A model generated the notes under the pieces. The model was given only the letters and a program-made list of their open reading frames with translations. It was not told the origin of the DNA and searched no databases. 15,726 nt of DNA from Betaproteobacteria bacterium (GTDB lineage: Bacteria; Pseudomonadota; Gammaproteobacteria; Burkholderiales; SG8-39). The translations under genes and the position numbers were made by a program. Where the stretch lies: assembly GCA_011391185.1 (NCBI GenBank), contig JAABRB010000042.1, forward strand, positions 1-15,726. Direction: 5' to 3'. Numbering within the stretch: the stretch's first letter is position 1; each line of letters starts with the position of its first letter. Below, piece after piece: positions 1 to 6,916 of the stretch.

Positions 1-585
1 GGTGGCGACCTTGTTGAAGCGCTCGAACGGATGGGGGCGCTTCCCGTCGCAGCGAAAAGACGGGTCTTTGGGCGCGTAGATCGACGTGCCGAGATCGAGC
101 ATGCTTGCGTCGGGCGGCAGATAGAACAGCAGCGAGACGAGCTTTAGCGGGGTATCGGTGTGCGGGGAGATTGCGTAATTGCTCACGTCGCGCACCAGGC
201 GCGCATCGGTGCTCGTTTGGATCTGTGCGCCCGGCCCAAAACGATCCGTGATCGCGTCGCGGAATTTATGCATGATCAATCGGGCGAATGCCGTACCCGT
301 CAACCAGATGTTCAGATCGACCCAGAAGCTTTCGTCCGATTCGACCGATTCCCGTTCCTCGAGATCCTCGAGGTCGCAGTAGAAGCGCTCGGGAAACGCA
401 CCCTTCGGCACCGTTCCAGCCTCGTCGAGCCTGCGGTAGACGGAGCTGGCAGGCAGGCGCTCGCGCAGGGTCCGGTAAAACGAATCGGGGAAAATGGGAC
501 TGATATAGAAATGCGGGAACGGAAACTCCCGGATCTGTGCGTTGGCCACCTGGTAGAACGCAAACTGTTCAGCGTCTAAAGACAT
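1..585 (-). CDS. 2OG-Fe(II) oxygenase-like protein, C-terminus beyond the window
   Basis: The first 195 residues of this protein read open to the window edge, so the C-terminus is missing. Residues 140-157 (SPHTDTPLKLVSLLFYLP) carry a His-x-Asp pair, H142 and D144, followed by a hydrophobic beta-strand segment. This is the layout of the metal-binding facial triad in prolyl-hydroxylase-like 2-oxoglutarate/Fe(II) oxygenases. The distal His and the Arg/Lys that binds 2-oxoglutarate would lie past the edge and cannot be checked. The start ATG (585-583) lies inside the last codons of the upstream methyltransferase gene, with a 17-nt overlap, so translation is probably coupled. Such oxygenases are often found beside FkbM methyltransferases in glycan or secondary-metabolite loci. 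The substrate is unknown. The family call is moderately sure and the function open. Confidence 0.7.
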   Translation of the reverse strand, partial: MSLDAEQFAFYQVANAQIREFPFPHFYISPIFPDSFYRTLRERLPASSVYRRLDEAGTVPKGAFPERFYCDLEDLEERESVESDESFWVDLNIWLTGTAFARLIMHKFRDAITDRFGPGAQIQTSTDARLVRDVSNYAISPHTDTPLKLVSLLFYLPPDASMLDLGTSIYAPKDPSFRCDGKRPHPFERFNKVAT

Positions 586-1342
586 AGTTCCCGACCCCCT
601 TGAATACGCCCTCGCTGCGCTGGGCCTGCGTAACCTGTTCCTGGGAATAATCGAATCCCAGTTCGAGCATGAGATCGACAAGCTGCCAGTGCTCGTCGAG
701 ATTGGTGTTGATCTCCACGAGCACCGAGCGGACGGCCTGATTCCCGAGGGTCTGGCGGGCGCCGGACATGACCTTGTGCTCCAGACCGTCCACGTCGATC
801 TTGATGTGTTGCGGAACCGGTACCGCGCCCCGCGCCACCATGTCGTCGAGGGTGACGCCCACGGACCCCTGCGCAAAAGGGGCGGTGCGCGGCTGGTTGT
901 TGAAATCCAGCGCGGCACCATAGCTGTGGCATGAACCCCCGGCGCCGACCTCGCTGAGGTAAAGCGAATCGAAGCCGCCAACATCCGAGAGCGCGATGCA
1001 GTACGCGCGCACCAGCTGGCCCAGACCGTTTGCGTGGATGTTCCGGTTGAGCAGCGCGTAGTTCTGCGCCTCGGGCTCGAAGGAAAATACCCGGACGCCG
1101 CGCGTCTTCGCCGCCCAGACCGTGTACATGCCGACATTCGCCCCGATGTCGACGAGCACTTCGTCCGGCGCAAACGACGCGATCCAGTCGATGGTGTCCG
1201 GTTCCTTCGAGAAGAGCGTCTCGACCCGCCACAGCGCCCGCGCGTTGGGGGTCAGGTAGACGACACGATGCCCGCCGTGCTCCACCACGCGATGCGGATC
1301 CAGTTTTTCGTACTCGGAAATGTCCAGACTGCTGCTCCGCAT
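569..1342 (-). CDS. FkbM family SAM-dependent methyltransferase
   Basis: This 257-residue protein has the FkbM-type class I methyltransferase fold. The glycine-rich SAM-binding motif I is at 64-78 (VDIGANVGMYTVWAA). An acidic strand-2 end follows at 87-92 (FSFEPE), and the family's characteristic KIDVDGLEHKVMSGA segment is at 181-195. FkbM proteins transfer a methyl group from S-adenosylmethionine to oxygen (sometimes nitrogen) on sugars, polyketides or other small molecules, and act in the cytosol. The length is about that of a stand-alone FkbM domain. The ATG is the most upstream start in frame; GGGGAAA sits directly before it, which is a weak and close ribosome site. The gene overlaps the downstream oxygenase by 17 nt, so the two probably form an operon and act on one molecule. 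The specific substrate cannot be inferred. Confidence 0.88.
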   Translation of the reverse strand: MRSSSLDISEYEKLDPHRVVEHGGHRVVYLTPNARALWRVETLFSKEPDTIDWIASFAPDEVLVDIGANVGMYTVWAAKTRGVRVFSFEPEAQNYALLNRNIHANGLGQLVRAYCIALSDVGGFDSLYLSEVGAGGSCHSYGAALDFNNQPRTAPFAQGSVGVTLDDMVARGAVPVPQHIKIDVDGLEHKVMSGARQTLGNQAVRSVLVEINTNLDEHWQLVDLMLELGFDYSQEQVTQAQRSEGVFKGVGNYVFRR

Positions 1343-1479
1343 TTTCCCCGGGACCGCGCGACCGGCGACTGCGAACGGCGTGCGCGGCGGATGACGGGTA
1401 ACTCGCGCAGTGTAGCGATCCCGTGGCGGCGATGTCCAACCGTCTGACTACGCCTGCGCAGAATAATGCGCATCCGCGC

Positions 1480-1497
1480 AGCCGGCCCTGGCCGGCT
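1480..1497. promoter_or_regulatory. Perfect inverted repeat in a divergent intergenic region
   Basis: AGCCGGCC at 1480-1487 is mirrored by GGCCGGCT at 1490-1497 with a 2-base centre. It lies in the 274-bp gap between the FkbM gene and the divergent VOC gene, about 120 bp before the VOC start. It could be an operator or a transcript hairpin. GC-rich palindromes also arise by chance in DNA of this composition, and no clear -35/-10 pair is visible nearby. The rest of the gap shows nothing else I can name. Confidence 0.25.
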
Positions 1498-1616
1498 GGC
1501 TGCCCGGACCGATTCCCCATAACATTGCGGATCCGATGGCGGCGGACCGGCCCGCGCGCCCGACCTGGCCCAAATGCGGGCATTGCCGCCGACCCCGATC
1601 ACGCGGAGCAACGACC

Positions 1617-2486
1617 ATGAACGACCGGACCTACGACCGCACGCACGAGGACCTTGGAAACATCGTGGCCCTCGAGCATGTCAACCTGTCGCACGACAAC
1701 CAGCAGCACGCGATTCTCTACTACGTGGTGGGTCTGGGCCTGACCCGCGATCCGTATGTGGTGGTGGGCCTGGAAAACATGTGGGTGAACGTCGGGCGCA
1801 ACCAGTTCCATCTTCCGACGCGCGGAAGGCAGGTGCTGCGCGGGCGGGTCGGCGTCGTGGTGCCGGACCTCGACGCCGCGGTGAAGCGCCTGGAGCGGGT
1901 CGCGAAACCGCTCGCCGGCACCGCGTTCTCCTTCAGGCGGGGCGACGGCTACATCGACGCGACGTGCCCGTGGGGAAATCGCGCGCGGCTGCATGCGCCG
2001 GCGCCGGAATTCGGTGACCGGACGCTCGGAATTCCGTACGTCCAGTTCGACGTGCCGCGCGGCACGGCCGCCGGCATCGTCCGCTTCTACGGGGAAATCC
2101 TCGGCGTGCCGGGGAAAGTCGTGACGCGCGAGGGCACGCCCGCCGCAGTCGTTGTCGCCGGAAAGTCGCAGCGCCTGATCTATCGCGAGACCGACGCCGA
2201 GGTGCCACCCTACGACGGGCATCACATCCAGGTCTATTTCGCGGATTTCTCGGGGCCGCACGCAAGACTGAGCGAGCGCGGGCTGGTGTTCGAAGAGAGC
2301 GATCAGTACCAGTACCGCTTCAAGGACCTGGTCGATCCGGACAGCGGCAAGGTGCTTTTCACGATCGAGCACGAGGTGCGCAGCGTGACGCACCCGCTGT
2401 ATGGCCGCGACCTCGTCAATCGCAATCCGGACCAGACCAATCTCGCGTACGTCCGCAACGGCGACCGCTACGCGGGCACGTATTAG
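1617..2486 (+). CDS. VOC family protein, two-domain glyoxalase/extradiol dioxygenase-like
   Basis: This 289-residue protein is built from two vicinal-oxygen-chelate modules, about 15-128 and 138-252, as in type I extradiol ring-cleavage dioxygenases and two-domain glyoxalase-like proteins. Candidate metal ligands are H21 (LEHVNL), H65 (NQFHLP), H202 or H203 (GHHIQVYF) and E251 (LFTIEHE). The last two match the His and Glu positions in the C-terminal VOC half. The ATG at 1617 is chosen because GGAG lies about 10 nt upstream; longer in-frame starts lack such a site. The gene is single, divergent from the FkbM gene and convergent with the cytochrome gene. It could cleave or isomerise a small oxygenated metabolite, but neither dioxygenase nor lyase activity can be assigned. 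Residues 253-289 form a tail beyond the second module. Confidence 0.82.
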   Translation: MNDRTYDRTHEDLGNIVALEHVNLSHDNQQHAILYYVVGLGLTRDPYVVVGLENMWVNVGRNQFHLPTRGRQVLRGRVGVVVPDLDAAVKRLERVAKPLAGTAFSFRRGDGYIDATCPWGNRARLHAPAPEFGDRTLGIPYVQFDVPRGTAAGIVRFYGEILGVPGKVVTREGTPAAVVVAGKSQRLIYRETDAEVPPYDGHHIQVYFADFSGPHARLSERGLVFEESDQYQYRFKDLVDPDSGKVLFTIEHEVRSVTHPLYGRDLVNRNPDQTNLAYVRNGDRYAGTY

Positions 2487-2496
2487 CCGCGATTTT

Positions 2497-2602
2497 CCCC
2501 TCCTCCACGAGGAGGGGTGGCGCCGAAGGCGACGGGGTGGTGTGCAGCGTTCATTGAACCACCCCGCCCACTTTGTGGGCACCCCTCCTTGAAAAGGAGG
2601 GG
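2497..2602. repeat. Modular palindromic repeat (REP-like), single copy, between convergent genes
   Basis: The element consists of nested and adjacent inverted repeats. There is an outer hairpin at 2497-2505/2509-2517 (CCCCTCCTC, 3-base loop), a small stem CGCC-GAA-GGCG at 2521-2531, and a long-range pair GGGGTGGT 2534-2541 with ACCACCCC 2558-2565. A stem GCCCAC-TTT-GTGGGC follows at 2566-2580, then a closing hairpin CCCCTCCTT/AAGGAGGGG at 2582-2602. The same frame recurs at 3528-3839 with different internal stems. It fills the gap between the VOC stop (2486) and the cytochrome stop (2606), so it probably ends both transcripts or shields their 3' ends. There is no U-tract, so it is not a textbook intrinsic terminator. 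Confidence 0.8.
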
Positions 2603-2605
2603 GAG

Positions 2606-3397
2606 TTATTTCGCCGCCGCGAGCTCCTTGAGCGTAAACGTGTAGCTCACGGTGTCGAGCGGCTTGTGGCAGGCGAGGCACACGGCCTGGTTCGTCCCGG
2701 GCCGATGTTTCTTTTCGGTCGAGAAAATCGCGTAGTTCCAGTTCTCGTTGCGTAGCATGTCGGGGATGTCCCTGCCCCAGCCCGCTTCGCGGGCCATCGC
2801 CGTGAAGAAGAGCAGCTTGGCCGGCTCGTAGAATCCGTCGGCGCCCGTGACCGGCTTTTTGTCGGCGCCGGTCTTCGCGGCGTACACCTCGGCGAACAGC
2901 ACCGAGCCGTCGGGGAGCGGCTTGCCGGCCTTTGCCGCCTGAACGGCCGCCTTGTTGGCGTAGTAGTAGCGGACCTGCCCGGTGGCGGGAAAATTGATCG
3001 TATGGTACTTCGTGAACGTGTCCTTGTAGCCTTCCGGGAAGGGCATGTTGGTCTTGGCGATGTTCGGCAAGAGATCGGACTTGGCGCCCGGCGCGGGGCC
3101 GGGCTGCGCGGCGAAGTACGCCGCGACGTTGGCGATGTCGTCGGCGTTCAGCTGGGCCGCGATCGCGTTCATGACGGGGTTCTTGCGGGTGCCGGCCTTG
3201 AGCGCACCGAGCTGCGCCTGGAGATAGCCTGCCCGCTGCGCGGCAAGGTGAGGGATGTTGTCCGCGACGCTGACCCCGTTCGCGCCGTGACAGGCGGCGC
3301 AGACGGTGGTGGCCTTGGCTTTGCCGGCCTCGATGTCGGCGGCCTGCGAAACCGGCGCGACAGCCAGGATGATGCACAGTCCGAGCGTTCTATTCAC
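2606..3397 (-). CDS. Secreted cytochrome c fused to a cytochrome P460-like domain
   Basis: The GTG at 3397 is taken as start because GGAGG lies 6 nt upstream and it begins directly with a signal peptide (residues 1-19/20, MNRTLGLCIILAVAPVSQA). This gives 263 residues. The N-terminal class I cytochrome c domain has heme site CAACH at 33-37 and a likely axial Met76 (NPVMN). From about 112 the protein follows the cytochrome P460 pattern: YKDTFTKYHTINF, RYYYANKAA, PDGSVLFAEVY (162-172), GWGRDI, NENWNYAIF, and a second heme site CLACH at 240-244. Two covalent hemes in the periplasm are expected. P460 enzymes oxidise hydroxylamine using a heme crosslinked to a Lys that, from memory of Nitrosomonas P460, falls six residues after the Asp of the DG pair. 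Here that position is A169. The protein is therefore more likely a redox or NO-binding (cytochrome c'-beta-like) protein than a hydroxylamine oxidase. It could be called simply a diheme cytochrome c. Confidence 0.85.
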   Translation of the reverse strand: MNRTLGLCIILAVAPVSQAADIEAGKAKATTVCAACHGANGVSVADNIPHLAAQRAGYLQAQLGALKAGTRKNPVMNAIAAQLNADDIANVAAYFAAQPGPAPGAKSDLLPNIAKTNMPFPEGYKDTFTKYHTINFPATGQVRYYYANKAAVQAAKAGKPLPDGSVLFAEVYAAKTGADKKPVTGADGFYEPAKLLFFTAMAREAGWGRDIPDMLRNENWNYAIFSTEKKHRPGTNQAVCLACHKPLDTVSYTFTLKELAAAK

Positions 3398-3402
3398 GGG
3401 TC

Positions 3403-3409
3403 TCCTCCT
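3403..3409 (-). promoter_or_regulatory. Ribosome binding site deciding a GTG start
   Basis: On the minus strand, AGGAGGA lies just upstream of GTG 3397-3395. It selects this start over a start 33 nt further upstream (3430), which would put an Arg-rich stretch (HPRRRRP) before the signal peptide. Confidence 0.7.
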
Positions 3410-3527
3410 TCGTGGGTGGACGGCGCGCACAGGGTAGCACTACGCCTTCGGCACGGAGTGCAAACACGCCGCGGAGCACTTTCATTCCAAGCGATGCCCG
3501 CGAGCACTCTTCCATTTTTTCCTTTTC

Positions 3528-3693
3528 TTTTCAAGGAGGGGTGGCTGCGAAGCAGCCGGGGTGGTTGAGATTTCGGTCCGCGCTGCCCACCACCCCGTCG
3601 CCTCCGGCGCCACCCCTCCTCGGAGAGGAGGGGAAAATGCTTTAGTCATCCCCTCCTCGGAGAGGCGGGGAAAATGCTTTAGTCATCCCCTCC
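3528..3693. repeat. Modular palindromic repeat, first copy of a 166-bp tandem duplication
   Basis: This unit has the same frame as the repeat at 2497-2602. It runs AAGGAGGGGTGG, stem GGCTGC-GAA-GCAGCC (3543-3557), GGGGTGGT (3558-3565) pairing with ACCACCCC (3589-3596), stem CGCC-TCC-GGCG (3599-3609), then two 37-bp subunits. Each subunit holds a CCCCTCCTCGGAGAGG-type hairpin followed by AAAATGCTTTAGTCA. The left half of the first hairpin is degraded to a T/C-rich run at 3515-3531. Repeats occupy most of the 461-bp gene-free stretch between the cytochrome start (3397) and the end of the CmcJ-like gene (3859). The remaining 3398-3527 shows nothing recognisable beyond the cytochrome ribosome site. 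Confidence 0.85.
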
Positions 3694-3839
3694 TTTTCAA
3701 GGAGGGGTGGCTGCGAAGCAGCCGGGGTGGTTGAGATTTCGATCCGCGCTGCCCACCACCCCGTCGCCTCCGGCGCCACCCCTCCTCGGAGAGGCGGGGA
3801 AAATGCTTTAGTCACCCCCTCCTCGGAGAGGCGGGGAAA
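3694..3839. repeat. Second, partial copy of the 166-bp tandem duplication
   Basis: These 146 bp repeat 3528-3673 at an exact 166-bp offset with about three substitutions: G to A in the spacer, A to C in one hairpin arm, and T to C after TTTAGTCA. The near identity implies a recent duplication. It contains two more 37-bp hairpin subunits and ends 19 bp before the stop codon of the CmcJ-like gene, so on the minus strand it forms that gene's 3' untranslated region. Confidence 0.85.
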
Positions 3840-3858
3840 GAGCCAGGCCGGAGTCGGT

Positions 3859-4737
3859 TCAGGGCGATGCGTCGAAGACCACCAGCGTTCGCGCCTCGAT
3901 GCTCTCGCGCGGAATGAAATCTTTCGGGCAGGCGGGATTGTTGAACCCGGTGTGCGGCATGAAACGTGCGTGCGCGCCGGCACGCGAGTCGAAGTTCTTG
4001 AGCAGCAGCAGCTCGTCGGTCTGCATCGCGGACGCATAGAACCACCGGTGCGCGGGATTGTGGCGCAACGAATAGATCTGGCCGCTGTGACGCGGTGTTT
4101 CCAGGTTGCCCTCGCCGAAGTGGTGAATGTCGGTCGCAACCAGGTCCCCGGGCGAGACGCTGCGCGCGTCGCACACCGCGAGCGGGTTATCCAGCACCGG
4201 GCCGACGATGGGCCGCCACAGATTGACGAAGGCGAAGTGCCGGTCCGCAAGCTCGGTGCGGCCGGCCGCTTCCAGGATCTCGCGCTTGCGCTTCGGTCCG
4301 GACTGCTCGGTATAGTCGTTGTGCGCCGAATCGACCGGCACCCGCACACCGGGCTCGCCGCGCGCGGCACGCACCGCGCTCCTCACGTTGTGGTCGAAGA
4401 CGAGCACGGCGAGCGCTCCGGTGAGCGCCTTCATTACACTTTCCACTTCGGGGTAATAGCGTTCCCGCACCGCGGCTTCGTCATAGAAATCGGTGAACGG
4501 CGAGCGACGCGCGTGGAGCTCGAACCCGTGCTCGTCGAGGCTGAGCTGGCGCGCGATCGGGCGGGAATCGCGAATGGACATCGGATACTGCGCCGACGCC
4601 GGGCGCACGGTGGCGAGTCCGCTGTTCGGCGGATAGACGCGGACCTCGACCGAACCGTCGCCGGGTGCGAGATAGGTCAGCGGTGCCTGGACGAAGGGAA
4701 GGTCGTCCGGGAGCGGGGCAGTCGGCGCGGGCGGCAT
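3859..4737 (-). CDS. CmcJ/NvfI family oxidoreductase
   Basis: This protein of 292 residues (from ATG 4737) matches the CmcJ/NvfI/AsaB group of putative 2-oxoglutarate- or iron-dependent oxygenases. Visible landmarks are HNDYTE at 139-144 with a His-x-Asp pair (H139, D141), VNLWRP at 171-176, YSLRHNPAHRWFYAS at 222-236, and FMPHTGFNNP at 259-268 with a candidate distal His (H262). Family members modify secondary metabolites such as cephamycins and fungal products, or fatty-acid-like compounds; bacterial stand-alone members mostly have no known substrate. A GTG three codons upstream (4746) is an equally possible start, since neither has a clear ribosome site. It lies 64 bp behind the quinone-oxidoreductase gene on the same strand, so it may be the distal cistron of the catabolic operon or a separate unit. 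The family call is good; the substrate is unknown. Confidence 0.8.
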   Translation of the reverse strand: MPPAPTAPLPDDLPFVQAPLTYLAPGDGSVEVRVYPPNSGLATVRPASAQYPMSIRDSRPIARQLSLDEHGFELHARRSPFTDFYDEAAVRERYYPEVESVMKALTGALAVLVFDHNVRSAVRAARGEPGVRVPVDSAHNDYTEQSGPKRKREILEAAGRTELADRHFAFVNLWRPIVGPVLDNPLAVCDARSVSPGDLVATDIHHFGEGNLETPRHSGQIYSLRHNPAHRWFYASAMQTDELLLLKNFDSRAGAHARFMPHTGFNNPACPKDFIPRESIEARTLVVFDASP

Positions 4738-4801
4738 GGGTTGCACCAGAAGGGTAGAGGGGTTTACCGCGACGCAACGGTACGCACGGCCCGGCCGCCT
4801 G

Positions 4802-5791
4802 TCAATCGCAGGTGAGGATCATCTTTCCGCGCACGCCGCGCGCGGCGAAGCGGGCGAGGGCATCCGCGAACCGCTCCAGGGGATAGCGCTCGCTGACGTG
4901 CGGCCGGAGCCTGCCTTCTTCGTAGAGGGCGTAGAGCGCCATCTGCACGCGCCGCACCCACTCCGGGTCACGCTCGCGGTAGTCGGACCAGTGCAGGCCG
5001 ACGACCGAGATGTTCTTCACCAGGATGTAGTTCGCCTTGACCTCGGGAATGCGTCCCCCGGCAAAGCCCACGACGACCAGGCGACCACACCAGGCGAGGG
5101 CGCGCAGCGCTCCGTCGAAGGCGTCGCCGCCCACATTGTCGAGCACGATGTCGACGCCACGTCGGCCCACCGCGGCGTACACCTGTTCGCGCACGCTGTC
5201 GCGTGGATTACGTGCGTTGAGATCGATCACGTGATCGGCGCCGTGGCGCTTGCAGAGCTCGCCTTTCGCGGCGCTCGTCACGCCGGCGATCACCGTGGCG
5301 CCGAGCGCTTTCGCGATCTCGATGCCCGCGAGGCCGACCCCGCCTGAAGCGCCGGTGACGAGCACCGTCTCGCCTTTCCGGTAGGCGGCGCGGTCGACGA
5401 GCGCAAAGTGCGATGTCTGGTATGCGAGACCGAGCGCCGCGCCTTGTTCGAAGGACAGCGATGCCGGCATGACGTAGCAGGTGGCCTCCGGCGAAACGAC
5501 TTTTTCGCGGTACGCGCCGTACTCGCGTTGCGCCATGACACGGTCGCCGACCTTGATGTGCGCGACGCCGTCGCCCACCGCGCTCACGATGCCCGCGACT
5601 TCCTTCCCCGGGCTGAACGGGCGCGGCGGCAGGAACTGGTACTTGCCCTCGACCACGAGCATGTCGGGGTAATTGACACCGATGGCGCGCGCGTCGATCA
5701 CCACCTCGCCCGGGCCCGGCGTCGGATCGGGCACCGACTCGACGCGGTGATCGCGGACCGGGCCGTGCTCGTGTACGATCACCGCACGCAT
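4802..5791 (-). CDS. NADPH:quinone oxidoreductase family MDR protein
   Basis: This is a 329-residue zinc-free medium-chain dehydrogenase/reductase. The GroES-like N-terminal domain includes GVNYPDMLVVEGKYQ (38-52) and PGKEVAGIVSAVGDGV (61-76). The Rossmann domain has the NAD(P)H-binding motif VTGASGGVGLA at 145-155, a downstream DIVLDNVGGDAF segment, and a GKMIL tail. It lacks the structural zinc Cys cluster of alcohol dehydrogenases. Close relatives are annotated as quinone oxidoreductase or enoyl reductase; they reduce quinones, conjugated enones or enoyl thioesters with NADPH. It starts 6 nt after the racemase-like gene and is clearly co-transcribed with the alicyclic acid genes. It may remove a ring double bond in a substituted substrate or deal with a reactive enone. 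That role is inferred from context only. Confidence 0.88.
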   Translation of the reverse strand: MRAVIVHEHGPVRDHRVESVPDPTPGPGEVVIDARAIGVNYPDMLVVEGKYQFLPPRPFSPGKEVAGIVSAVGDGVAHIKVGDRVMAQREYGAYREKVVSPEATCYVMPASLSFEQGAALGLAYQTSHFALVDRAAYRKGETVLVTGASGGVGLAGIEIAKALGATVIAGVTSAAKGELCKRHGADHVIDLNARNPRDSVREQVYAAVGRRGVDIVLDNVGGDAFDGALRALAWCGRLVVVGFAGGRIPEVKANYILVKNISVVGLHWSDYRERDPEWVRRVQMALYALYEEGRLRPHVSERYPLERFADALARFAARGVRGKMILTCD

Positions 5792-5797
5792 CGCGCT

Positions 5798-6916
5798 TCA
5801 GTCTTTCCTGTCGAGGAGCGCGTTGTCGGCGCCGAGCCGCGGATAGCCCGCCGGCCGCGGATCACGAAAGTGCGCGGCGATCGGCACCGGCACCGCGGTG
5901 ACCGCGCCGGCGTCGGTCTCGACCTTCCGGGTGAAGAGGCCGTGCGCAAGAAAGTGCGGATTCCGCGCCGCCTCTTCCACGCTGCTCATGATGACGCAGC
6001 AGAGATCCTTGCCTTCGAATGCCTTCCGCCATTCATCGGAGGACTTCGCGGCGATGCGCTCGGCAATGGCATGCCTGGTGCCTTGCGGATCGCGCGTGTC
6101 GTCGGCGTACTCGGCGGGCAGCGCGATCGCCGCGCAGAAGTTCTCCCAGAAACGCTGCTCGAGCGGCGCCGCGGCGACGAACCGCCCGTCTGCGGTGCGA
6201 TAGATCTGGTAGCGCGGGCTGCCGCCGGCCACGAGGCCCGTCGCCGGGCCGGGCCATTTCCCCGTGACCTCGCCTTCGCCGAGCGCCCAGTAGATGAACG
6301 TGAAGAGGTTGTCGCTCATCGAGATGTCGAGCCGGCAGCCCACACCGTTGCGGTCGCGCTGCCGCAGCGCGAGCAGGATGTTCATGACCGCGGGGTAGGC
6401 GCCGCCCCCGATGTCGGCGATGAGCGCGGGGGGCACCACCGGTGCACCATCGGTGCCGGCCGCGAGCGACAGCATTCCTGACTCGGCGAGATAGTTGAGA
6501 TCGTGCGCGGCGACCTGGGCGAGCGGCCCGTCCTGGCCGTAGCCGGTGATCGTGCAGTAGATGATGCGCGGGTTGAGTGCCTTCAGCGCGTCATAGCCCA
6601 GACCCAGCCTCTCCATGACGCCGGGGCGGAACTGCTCGACCACGACGTCGGTCGCGCGGATGAGCGGCGTGAGCCGGTCGACCGCGCCCTTGTCCTTCAG
6701 GTCGATGGCAATCGAGCGCTTCCCGCGGTTGAGGAGCGCGAAGTTCACGCTGTCCGGGCCGACGCGGGGGGCGTAGATCCGCAGTTCGTCACCCACGCCG
6801 GGGCGCTCGATCTTGATCACTTCTGCGCCTGCTTCCGCGAGAAGCAGCGTGCACAGCGGGCCCGGGAGCAGCGTGCTGAAGTCGAGGACTTTGATGCCTG
6901 AGAGCGGTTGGTTCAT
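5798..6916 (-). CDS. CaiB/BaiF (class III) family, alpha-methylacyl-CoA racemase-like
   Basis: This 372-residue class III CoA-transferase fold protein begins at ATG 6916, which overlaps the upstream dehydrogenase stop as ATGA. Motifs include the N-terminal VLDFSTLLPGPLCTLLLAEAGAEV, GYGQDGP at 125-131, AAHDLNYLAESG at 136-147, ALIADIGGGAY at 164-174 and YRTADGRFVAAAPLEQRFW at 239-257. The catalytic residues of mycobacterial alpha-methylacyl-CoA racemase (His126, Asp156, Glu241 from memory) appear to be matched by H138, D168 and E253. This favours a racemase or epimerase over a CoA transferase, which needs only the Asp. It would invert the alpha-carbon of an acyl-CoA thioester. Plain cyclohexanecarboxyl-CoA has no stereocentre there, so its presence points to a ring-substituted or branched substrate. 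A CoA-transferase role supplying the activated acid remains possible. Confidence 0.85.
   Translation of the reverse strand: MNQPLSGIKVLDFSTLLPGPLCTLLLAEAGAEVIKIERPGVGDELRIYAPRVGPDSVNFALLNRGKRSIAIDLKDKGAVDRLTPLIRATDVVVEQFRPGVMERLGLGYDALKALNPRIIYCTITGYGQDGPLAQVAAHDLNYLAESGMLSLAAGTDGAPVVPPALIADIGGGAYPAVMNILLALRQRDRNGVGCRLDISMSDNLFTFIYWALGEGEVTGKWPGPATGLVAGGSPRYQIYRTADGRFVAAAPLEQRFWENFCAAIALPAEYADDTRDPQGTRHAIAERIAAKSSDEWRKAFEGKDLCCVIMSSVEEAARNPHFLAHGLFTRKVETDAGAVTAVPVPIAAHFRDPRPAGYPRLGADNALLDRKD

Noticed and set aside
1599..3377. Long minus-strand open frame of 592 codons spanning the VOC gene and the cytochrome
   Set aside because: It is antisense to the VOC gene, runs through the palindromic repeat, and is out of frame with the cytochrome. 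Its composition (Arg/Gly/Ala/His rich) is typical of GC-rich shadow frames.
3528..3839. Small coding sequences in the repeat region, or a DUF559 gene remnant
   Set aside because: Frames there translate only the repeat (PPLLEKEG, SPPLRGG type peptides). No DUF559 motif is present.
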